Assembly (NCBI GenBank): GCA_001724025.1
Contig: MEDJ01000004.1
Span: forward strand, 62,001 to 126,000
Direction: 5' to 3'
DNA: 64,000 nt
From: Acidobacteria bacterium SCN 69-37
GTDB lineage: Bacteria > Acidobacteriota > Vicinamibacteria > Vicinamibacterales > SCN-69-37
Shown: positions 57,553 to 64,000 of the stretch, piece after piece
Layout: the number at the start of each line of letters is the position of its first letter
Numbering within the stretch: position 1 is the stretch's first letter
Made by a program: the position numbers and the translations under genes
Notes under the pieces: generated by a model
Database searches by the model: none
What the model was told of the DNA's origin: nothing
The model's input: the letters and a program-made list of their open reading frames with translations, nothing else

Positions 57553-58761
57553 ATGCCGACCGGCACCTCCGTCCACGTCTCTGCGCGCGTCAACGCCTTC
57601 AGCTACGCGATCCGCAACATCGTCGCCGAGGCCCGGAAGGTCGAGGCCGCCGGCCGGAAGGTGCAGTACCTCAACATCGGGGATCCCGTGCAGTTCGGCT
57701 TCCGCACCCCGCCCCACCTGATCGAGGCCGTCGAGCGCGCGATGCGCGACGGGCAGAACGGCTACGTCCCGTCGGCCGGCATCGAACAGGCGCGCACGGC
57801 CGTGGCCGGCGAGTACACGCGTCGCGGCATGTCCGTTACGCCCGACCGCGTCGTCATCACGCAGGGAACGTCCGAGGGCATCGAACTGGCGCTCAGCGTG
57901 CTCGTCGACCCGGGCGACGAGGTCCTGATCCCCACGCCGAACTATCCGCTGTACACGGCCCTGCTCTCGAAGCTCGGCGCGAGGGCCGTGTCGTACAGGA
58001 CGGATCCGGATCGCGGCTGGCAGCCGGATCTGGACGACATCCGCGGCCGCATCACCGCCCGCACGCGCGCGCTCGTCGTCATCGATCCGAACAACCCGAC
58101 GGGTGCGGTCTATCCCGAAGCGACGCGCCGGGCGCTGATCGATCTCGCGGACACCGCCGGGCTGACGATCCTGGCCGACGAGGTGTACGGCGACGTGTCG
58201 TTCGACGGCGCCACGCCGCTGCTCGGATCGCTCGCGCCCGATGCCCCGATTCTCTCGTTCTCGTCGCTCTCGAAGGCCTACCTCGCGCCGGGCTGGCGCA
58301 CGGGCTGGCTCGTGGTGGGCCGGTCGCCGCGACTCGACGAGGTGCTGTCGGGCATCAGGAAGATGGCCGACGGCCGACTGTGCAGTGCCGGCCCGATGCA
58401 GTACGCGGTGGCGCCCGCCCTCGACGGCGATCGATCGCACCAGCGGGCTTTCGCCGATGCCCTGCGCGAGCGCGCCGAGGTCACCTCGCGTCGCCTCAAT
58501 GCCATGCCCGGCATGCACTGTGTGACGCCACGCGCCGCGTTCTACGCGATGCCGCAGCTCGATCTGCCGGCAGGCCGGCGCGACGAGGACTACATCCTCG
58601 GCCTGCTGCGTGCCACGGGCATCCTCTGTGTGTACGGCGCGGGGTTCGGCATGCCGCCCGAGGGCGGCTACTTCCGGATCGTCTTCCTCGCCTCGCCGGC
58701 CGAGCTGGAGGCGATCTTCGACGACATGGCCGCGTACACGGCCGAGTTCCTCCGGAGTTGA
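57553..58761 (+). CDS. Class I PLP aminotransferase (AlaA/AlaC-like)
   Basis: A 402-residue fold-type I aminotransferase. The PLP lysine is in SFSSLSKAYLAPGWRTGW, the Asn-Pro loop is VVIDPNNPTGAVY, ILADEVYGDV carries the Asp-Glu and Tyr, and the substrate arginine is in YFRIVFLAS. YLNIGDPVQFGFRTPPHLIEAV at the N-terminus matches glutamate-pyruvate transaminases of the AlaA group. TACGAT and AGGAGG lie immediately upstream of the ATG. It is followed by dsbD after 22 bases. Confidence 0.92.
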   Translation: MPTGTSVHVSARVNAFSYAIRNIVAEARKVEAAGRKVQYLNIGDPVQFGFRTPPHLIEAVERAMRDGQNGYVPSAGIEQARTAVAGEYTRRGMSVTPDRVVITQGTSEGIELALSVLVDPGDEVLIPTPNYPLYTALLSKLGARAVSYRTDPDRGWQPDLDDIRGRITARTRALVVIDPNNPTGAVYPEATRRALIDLADTAGLTILADEVYGDVSFDGATPLLGSLAPDAPILSFSSLSKAYLAPGWRTGWLVVGRSPRLDEVLSGIRKMADGRLCSAGPMQYAVAPALDGDRSHQRAFADALRERAEVTSRRLNAMPGMHCVTPRAAFYAMPQLDLPAGRRDEDYILGLLRATGILCVYGAGFGMPPEGGYFRIVFLASPAELEAIFDDMAAYTAEFLRS

Positions 58762-58783
58762 TCGCGCCCGGATCCGAGGTGCC

Positions 58784-60517
58784 ATGCGCCGCCTGCTCGT
58801 TCTGCTCACCGCCTGTCTCGTCGTCGCGTGCTCGTCTCAGCCGTCGGCGCAGGTCCTGACCGAGTACGAGACGCTGCTCGAACGCGACACCGTCGCCCCA
58901 GGCACGACCGTCCGCGGCATGCTCCGCGTGCCGCTGCCCGACGGCCTGCACGTGCAGTCGAACGCCCCGCGGGAACCCGGCCTGATTGCCACGGCCCTGA
59001 CCTTCGCCCCGCCGGCCGGGATCGATGTGACCGAGGTGGTCTTCCCGCCCTCGATCGATCTCGACCTGCCGGGCTACACGCTGCCGCTGGCCGTGTTCGA
59101 ACACGAGATGCGGCTCGGCGTGGTGCTCACGGTCGCCCGATCGGCCTCGTCGGGACCGGTCACCATCCCATCGCGACTGCGCTACCAGGCCTGCGACGAT
59201 CGCCAGTGCTTTCGTCCACTCGATCTGGACATCGCCTGGCACCTGACGATCGCCGCCGCCGGTACGCCGATCGCGCCGGCGCAGCATCAAGAGCGCCTGG
59301 CGGCCATCCAGTACGGAATGGGCGAGCGGCCGCCCATCGTCGAGGCCCTGCCCGTCATCGCGTCGAGTGCGACGCAGGCACCGCCAGCGGGATCGGCCGA
59401 CACGCTCGCGCTGTTCGACACGTTCGAGATCCGCGGCACGGGCGCATACATGAACGCGGACGAGTTCCTCACGTTCATCCGCAACGCCGAGGCGGGCATC
59501 AGGCCGCAGGGTCTGCTCGAGGGCCGCAGCATCCTGGCGATGATCGCGATCGTCTTTGTCGGCGGCCTCGCCCTCAACCTCACGCCGTGCGTCCTGCCGA
59601 TGATCCCGATCAACCTGGCGATCATCGGCGCCGGCGCGCAGAACGGGAACCGCCGACGCGGCTTCGTCCTGGGATCGGTGTACGGAGCGGCGATGGCCCT
59701 GACCTACGGCATCCTCGGCCTGGTGGTCGTCCTCACCGCCGGAACGTTCGGCACGATCAACGCCTCGCCCTGGTTCAACCTCGGGATCGCCGCGCTGTTC
59801 GTCGTGCTCGCGCTCGCGATGTTCGACATCATCAACATCGACTTCTCGCGCTGGTCGAGCCGCATCCGCTTCAACGATCGGAGCCGCGGGACGTCGATGC
59901 TCGCCTTCGGCATGGGTGCCGTGGCCGCGCTGCTGGCCGGCGCGTGCGTGGCGCCCGTCGTCATCCAGGTCGTCGTGTTTGCCGCCGATCGCTATGCGGC
60001 CGGGGCCCCGGCCGCGCTCGCGCTGCCGTTCGTGCTCGGTGTCGGCATGGCACTGCCGTGGCCACTGGCCGGCGCAGGCATCAGCGCGCTGCCCAAACCC
60101 GGGGCGTGGATGGTGCGTGTCAAGCAGGCGATGGGCGTGTTCATCCTCGGCACCGCGGCGTACTACGGCTACGTAGCCTGGCTCGGCTTCGACAACCTGC
60201 GCGTCGATCCCGACAGCGTCTCGGCCAGCGTGCAGGCACAGCTCGAAGCCGGCTGGCGATCGGATCTCGCCGCCGGTCTCGAGGAAGCCCGCCGCGATGG
60301 CCGGCCGGTACTCGTGGACTTCTGGGCAACGTGGTGCAAGAACTGCCTGGTGATGGATCGCACGACGCTCGTCGAGTCGGCCGTCGTCGAGGCGCTCGAC
60401 GGGTACGTGAAGATCAAGGTGCAGGCCGAGGATCCCGACGCGTCGCCCGTCCGCGACATGCTCCAGCGTCTGCGCGCCCCGGGCCTGCCGGCGTACGCGA
60501 TCCTCCAACCGCAGTGA
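58784..60517 (+). CDS. dsbD: Thiol:disulfide interchange protein DsbD
   Basis: A 577-residue three-domain protein that passes electrons from cytosolic thioredoxin to periplasmic thiol proteins. The N-terminus has a signal with a lipobox-like VVAC (C16). The periplasmic immunoglobulin-like domain carries YQACDDRQCF. Eight membrane helices follow, with the redox cysteines in LTPCVLP (about 268) and GACVAPV (about 386). The C-terminal thioredoxin domain has WATWCKNC at about 515-522. GAGG is just upstream of the ATG. It may support maturation of the c-type cytochromes encoded elsewhere in the window, an inference. Confidence 0.94.
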   Translation: MRRLLVLLTACLVVACSSQPSAQVLTEYETLLERDTVAPGTTVRGMLRVPLPDGLHVQSNAPREPGLIATALTFAPPAGIDVTEVVFPPSIDLDLPGYTLPLAVFEHEMRLGVVLTVARSASSGPVTIPSRLRYQACDDRQCFRPLDLDIAWHLTIAAAGTPIAPAQHQERLAAIQYGMGERPPIVEALPVIASSATQAPPAGSADTLALFDTFEIRGTGAYMNADEFLTFIRNAEAGIRPQGLLEGRSILAMIAIVFVGGLALNLTPCVLPMIPINLAIIGAGAQNGNRRRGFVLGSVYGAAMALTYGILGLVVVLTAGTFGTINASPWFNLGIAALFVVLALAMFDIINIDFSRWSSRIRFNDRSRGTSMLAFGMGAVAALLAGACVAPVVIQVVVFAADRYAAGAPAALALPFVLGVGMALPWPLAGAGISALPKPGAWMVRVKQAMGVFILGTAAYYGYVAWLGFDNLRVDPDSVSASVQAQLEAGWRSDLAAGLEEARRDGRPVLVDFWATWCKNCLVMDRTTLVESAVVEALDGYVKIKVQAEDPDASPVRDMLQRLRAPGLPAYAILQPQ

Positions 60518-60601
60518 CGATCCCGTCACCGCACCAACACTTTCGCACGGCAACTGTCGCGTCTGCTGCTATAGTTACTCGGCGATGAGGGTGCAGTACA
60601 C

Positions 60602-61852
60602 GTGAGTAGAACGGGTGCGCGCATACTTCTCGGTGTCAGCTGCCTGCTGGCCGCGGCCGCGGTGTTCCAGTCCTTCCGCTTCAGCCAGTCCCACATCACC
60701 GACCGCCAGCGACTCGTCGCGATCGAGCGCGAGGCTGGTGCGCTCGAGACCACGCTGACCGAACTGCGCGGCGCGCAGATGGCGTACCTGGCTGCCGGCC
60801 AGGGCCCCGAGTTCTGGATGCGGCGCGCGAGCGAACTGGCGGATCAGCTGCAGGCGGGGCTCGCGCGGGCGCGCGAGACGAGCGAGACGACCGACGCGCA
60901 GGCCGCCCTCACGTCCGCCGAGACCACGCTGGCCAGCCTGGTTCAGCTCGACACGCGCGCGCGCCGGGCCGTGAGTGCCGATCAGAAATATCTCGCGTCT
61001 GATCTGGTCTTCACCGATGCCGTCACGGGCGCGCAGCAGATCGTCGAAGCCGTCCAGGCCGCACGGGCCGCCGAGCAGTCCGCCATCGAGGCCCGACTCG
61101 ATCGCGAGGGCCTGATCCAGTTCGCCCTGTTCCCGGCAGCGCTGCTGCTGATTCTGGCGTCCGCCTGGACGGCCGGCCACGCGAACCGTCCGAAGGCGCC
61201 GGCCCTGTCCGAAGCCGAGGAAGTGGCCGAGATGCTGCGCAAGCTGCCGCCGCCCGTGAAGGCGCCGGGCGTGACGGCCGTCATCACGCCGCCGGTCGCC
61301 ACGCCGCCTGCCCGCACGCTGGCGACGCCGGCCGCAGGCGATCCCGTGCCGGCTGCCCCGCCAGCACCGGCAGCGTCCATCGTGAGCCTGACCGACGCGG
61401 CCGAACTCTGTGTCGACCTCGCGCGGGTGCTGGACGCGGCCGACATGCCGTCGCTGCTCCAGCGGGCCGCGCGCACGCTCGACGCCAGCGGCATGATCGT
61501 CTGGGTGATCGACACGACCGGGCAGACGCTGGCGCCCGCGTTGACGCACGGCTACTCGGAACGCGTGCTCGCCAAGCTGAAGCCGATCGACGTGCAGGCC
61601 GACAACGTGACCTCGCTGTCGTTCCGGTCCATGCGGCCGCAGACGATGCCCGGCGCGGGGCGCGACGGGGCCTCGAGCGCCATCGCTGTGCCGCTGATCA
61701 CGAGCGACGGCTGCAACGGTGTGCTCGCCGCAGAGGTTCCCGGCCCTCGACCGGCGGACGAGCGCGTGGCCGTGGCGCGCATTCTCGCGGCGCAACTCGC
61801 CGCCATGCTCTCGCCCATCGAACCGCCGGCGCGCAAAGCCGCCGAAGCCTGA
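60602..61852 (+). CDS. Membrane-anchored GAF-domain protein
   Basis: A 416-residue protein with an N-terminal membrane helix (ILLGVSCLLAAAAVF), a periplasmic helical region of about 150 residues, and a second membrane helix (IQFALFPAALLLILASAWTAG). A long Pro/Ala linker follows, then a C-terminal GAF-like domain (about 285-405: LLQRAARTLDASGMIVWVIDTTGQTLAPALTHGYS, AIAVPLITSDGCNGVLAAEV). No output domain is attached. The start is a GTG; TATAGT about 25 bases upstream is a candidate -10. The GAF-PP2C phosphatase beyond the next gap faces it convergently and could be a signalling partner (inference). Confidence 0.8.
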   Translation: MSRTGARILLGVSCLLAAAAVFQSFRFSQSHITDRQRLVAIEREAGALETTLTELRGAQMAYLAAGQGPEFWMRRASELADQLQAGLARARETSETTDAQAALTSAETTLASLVQLDTRARRAVSADQKYLASDLVFTDAVTGAQQIVEAVQAARAAEQSAIEARLDREGLIQFALFPAALLLILASAWTAGHANRPKAPALSEAEEVAEMLRKLPPPVKAPGVTAVITPPVATPPARTLATPAAGDPVPAAPPAPAASIVSLTDAAELCVDLARVLDAADMPSLLQRAARTLDASGMIVWVIDTTGQTLAPALTHGYSERVLAKLKPIDVQADNVTSLSFRSMRPQTMPGAGRDGASSAIAVPLITSDGCNGVLAAEVPGPRPADERVAVARILAAQLAAMLSPIEPPARKAAEA

Positions 61853-62085
61853 TCGACTGTCCCCCGGGACAGAGGTCAGCCTTCGGGAGATCGACCTCTC
61901 CGACAGACACACGCCGCGCCCACCGCGCGCACATCGTGCATTTCCGCGCGCGACCGATACGGCACGTCTCTTGAACAACAGGGGCATCGAGCCGTCGGCC
62001 GTCACCGGGGTGCGTTCCTTCGACAGGCAGGCGCTGGCATCGCCGTACTCCGGCGTTCCACTCACGACGGCGGCGGCTCATAGAA
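61853..62085. other. Gene-free stretch before the MITE-like element
   Basis: No convincing gene. It opens with a small palindrome CTGTCCC-CC-GGGACAG (61857-61872) and a GGTC/GACC-type inverted repeat, either of which could end the GAF-gene transcript. The rest, up to the element at 62086, is plain GC-rich sequence in which I see nothing. Together with the element this makes a 441-bp interval between convergent genes. Confidence 0.5.
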
Positions 62086-62292
62086 TCTCAGGTACGACGG
62101 GTACGACAGACGACAGGTGGGGGGCGGCGATTCCCGTGCGAACGGACGCAATGTCCCGGTTGCACCTGCTGTTCCCCTCGAAATTTTCCCGTCACGCTTC
62201 CCGGTTCGTTCCCCAATGTCCTGTCACCGCCAAGTATCGCCCCCGGACGGCGCAGCCCCACCTGTCGCCTGTCGTACCCGTCGTACCTGAGA
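62086..62292. mobile_element. 207-bp MITE-like element with 37-bp inverted ends
   Basis: The ends 62086-62122 and 62256-62292 are inverted copies with 36 of 37 bases matching (both begin TCTCAGGTACGACGGGTACG when read inward). The 133-bp interior has no frame and contains A/T-richer patches. It sits between convergent genes, ending one base before the stop codon of the phosphatase gene. Related single ends occur at 9866-9902 and 11396-11416. Size, ends and lack of coding fit a non-autonomous miniature element; no matching transposase is present in the window. Confidence 0.7.
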
Positions 62293-62293
62293 C

Positions 62294-64000
62294 TCAGCTC
62301 GTGATCCGCAACACGACGACCGTCGAGTCGTCGTTGGGGGCAGTGCCGCCGCGGTGGGAGTCGACAGCGGCGGTGATGCGCGCGACGATCTCGCTCGCCG
62401 GCTGATCGGCCGCGGACGAGACCACGTCCATCAGGCGCTGGACGGAAAACTCGTCACCGGCCGCATCGACAGCCTCGGTGACGCCATCCGAATAGAACAC
62501 GTAGATATCGCCGACGGTCAGCGGGAACGACACCTCGTCGTAGCTGACGCCGAAGAACGATCCCAGCGGGACGCCGGGCAGTTCGATCTGGCTGCACACG
62601 CCCCCGCTGACGCGGACCGGGTACGGCACGCCGGAGTTGGCCAGCGTGACGGTCCGACGCTTCAGGTCGAAGAGCGCGTAGCAGAGCGCACAGAAATATT
62701 CCTCGAGCTGCCGCTCGTGCAGGATCGTGTTGATCGACATCAGCACGTTGGCGGGCGACGAGCGCTCCGGCAGGTAGCGGCGCCGGAACGTGCGGCCGCG
62801 GACGAGCTCACCGGCGAACACGGAGTACAGCGCGGCCGGCACGCCCTTGCCCGAGACGTCGCCGACAGCGACGATCAGCGCATTCGAGTCGGGGATGAGG
62901 AAGTCGTGGAAGTCGCCGCCGAGCTCGCGCGCCGGGGCGAACGACACGGCCAGGTCGACGCCGCGCACCTTCTTGGGCAGCTGCGTCGGCAGCAGCGCGG
63001 CCTGGACACGCTGGGCGAATCGCAGCTCGCGTTCGAGCCGGGCTTCGTTGGCCGACAGTTCCTCGTACAGGCGCGCATTCTCGATGGCCACGGCCGCCTG
63101 GCTGGCCAGCAGCGTGAGAATCTCGACGTCGCGTTTGGAGAAGGCGTCGAGCTCCGGACTCTCGAGATCGAACACGCCGATGCACCGATCCTTGATCAGC
63201 ATCGGCACGACGAGCTCCGACCGGACGTCATCGACCACCTTGATGTAGCGGGGATCCTTCGAGACGTCGGGCGCCAGGACGGCCTCACGGTGCAGGGCCG
63301 CGTAGCCGACGAGCCCCTCGCCCATCCGCACGCGCGGCAGCTCGACCTTCGATCCGTACTGCACGGCGGTCTGGATCTCGAGTTCGCTGGTCGCCTCGTT
63401 CAGCAGGAGAATCCCGAACGTCCGATAGTCGACGACGCGCGTCGCGAGCTGGGCAATGCGCTCGAGCAGGGCGTCGAGATCGAGCAGCTGGCCCATCTCG
63501 CGGCCGATCTCGGCCAGCGTCTCGAACGCCTCGGCGTCGCTGCGCTGCTGGGCGAACAGCTGCGCGTTGACCAGCGCCGTGGCCACGTGCGCCGCGAACT
63601 GCCGCAGGATGGCGACGTCACGTTCCGAGTACCGGTCCCTGTCGCGGCTGAGCACGTTCAGGGCGCCGATCGACTGCGACTTGTGCAGCAGCGGCACGAC
63701 GAGCGTCGACTGCATGTCCGGGACGATGCTGACGTACGCCGGCTCGGTGGCCACGTCGCCGCTGACCAGCGGCTGCTGGGCGGCAATCACGCGGCCCAGG
63801 ACGCCAGCCGTGGCGCTCATCTCGAACCCTGACGCGCTGTCGGGGTAGCCGACGCTGTAGGCGAGCTTCAGTAGGCCCCGCTTCTGGTTCACGAAATAGA
63901 CCCCGAACGCGTCGAAGGGGACCAGGCGGTGCACGAGCGACGGGATCCGGTGCAGCAGCTCGTCGAGCTCGATGACCGAGGCGACCTTGCGGCCGAGGTC
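62294..64000 (-). CDS. GAF-GAF-PP2C (SpoIIE-type) phosphatase, 5' end beyond window
   Basis: At least 568 residues; the reading frame is open to the window edge, so the N-terminus is missing. Two GAF domains are visible (VELDELLHRIP-like start through VVPLLHKSQSIGALNVLSRDRDRYSERDVAIL, and VDYRTFGILLLNEATSELEIQ through MLIKDRCIGVFDLES). A coiled-coil linker and a SpoIIE/RsbU-type Mn-dependent phosphatase follow: FAPARELGGDFHDFL, VAVGDVSGKGVPAALYS, TLANSGVPYPV, YVFYSDGVTEAVD and NDDSTVVVLR. Such proteins dephosphorylate anti-sigma-factor antagonists. A start inside the window (GTG 63934) would cut the first GAF domain. Confidence 0.9.
   Translation of the reverse strand, partial: DLGRKVASVIELDELLHRIPSLVHRLVPFDAFGVYFVNQKRGLLKLAYSVGYPDSASGFEMSATAGVLGRVIAAQQPLVSGDVATEPAYVSIVPDMQSTLVVPLLHKSQSIGALNVLSRDRDRYSERDVAILRQFAAHVATALVNAQLFAQQRSDAEAFETLAEIGREMGQLLDLDALLERIAQLATRVVDYRTFGILLLNEATSELEIQTAVQYGSKVELPRVRMGEGLVGYAALHREAVLAPDVSKDPRYIKVVDDVRSELVVPMLIKDRCIGVFDLESPELDAFSKRDVEILTLLASQAAVAIENARLYEELSANEARLERELRFAQRVQAALLPTQLPKKVRGVDLAVSFAPARELGGDFHDFLIPDSNALIVAVGDVSGKGVPAALYSVFAGELVRGRTFRRRYLPERSSPANVLMSINTILHERQLEEYFCALCYALFDLKRRTVTLANSGVPYPVRVSGGVCSQIELPGVPLGSFFGVSYDEVSFPLTVGDIYVFYSDGVTEAVDAAGDEFSVQRLMDVVSSAADQPASEIVARITAAVDSHRGGTAPNDDSTVVVLRITS

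Overview
The window reads as a 64-kb piece of chromosome from a GC-rich, Gram-negative, aerobic bacterium. The best fit is an acidobacterium, probably of the Vicinamibacteria type. That placement is an inference from style: an Oar-like TonB receptor with an N-terminal carboxypeptidase-regulatory domain, small diheme c-type cytochromes, a PadR regulator coupled to the prefix domain of an ABC permease, and many dispersed GC-rich palindromes. No rRNA or tRNA gene, CRISPR array, prophage or intact insertion sequence was seen. Coding density is high and most intergenic gaps are under 250 bp.

Layout. 1-6.1 kb: TCA genes on the minus strand (sucA, sucB, an OB-fold lipoprotein, fumC). 6.3-9.8 kb: two paralogous diheme cytochromes and a topoisomerase IV/gyrase A subunit. 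10-20 kb: minus-strand envelope genes (beta-barrel protein, 2OG-Fe oxygenase-like protein, YdcF-like protein, S1/P1-nuclease-like protein, TonB receptor, TolB-like propeller, AAA-DUF4143 ATPase). 20.2-24 kb: a DUF4159 protein, then a thiol-redox operon (sigma factor with a fused zinc-finger motif, thioredoxin, Cys-rich small protein, DUF302 protein), then dinB. 24.2-35.9 kb: the heme biosynthesis locus. hemH is divergent from a ten-gene operon hemA-hemCD-hemB-hemL-histidine kinase-response regulator-hemE-hemN-hemG-ypdA. 36-47 kb: tandem cyclophilin, rhodanese, sufE, asparagine synthetase, XRE regulator, a free-standing methionine synthase reactivation domain, oligoendopeptidase F and a large HEAT/DUF349 protein. 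47-57.5 kb: MFS transporter, several small unknowns, a PLP enzyme/beta-CASP/phosphodiester glycosidase operon, an MTHFR-like protein facing a pteridine-reductase-like SDR and DoxX, a PadR module and a beta-barrel protein. 57.5-64 kb: aminotransferase, dsbD, a membrane GAF protein and a GAF-GAF-PP2C phosphatase cut by the window edge.

The most notable system is the heme locus. It carries its own two-component system between hemL and hemE, a short divergent glutamyl-tRNA reductase and a HemC-HemD fusion. The hemH-hemA divergent promoter contains a direct repeat (AGACA, six bases, TGACA) one base away from the TGACA-N6-TGACA box I recall for the HemKR system of Leptospira. The second system of interest is the redox operon at 21.0-22.9 kb. 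Several repeat families are also present: a 207-bp MITE-like element with 37-bp inverted ends, two palindrome families, and palindromes that supply stop codons of flanking genes. A recurrent TAGAAT-like -10 element lies 6-9 bases before start codons and suggests frequent leaderless transcription.
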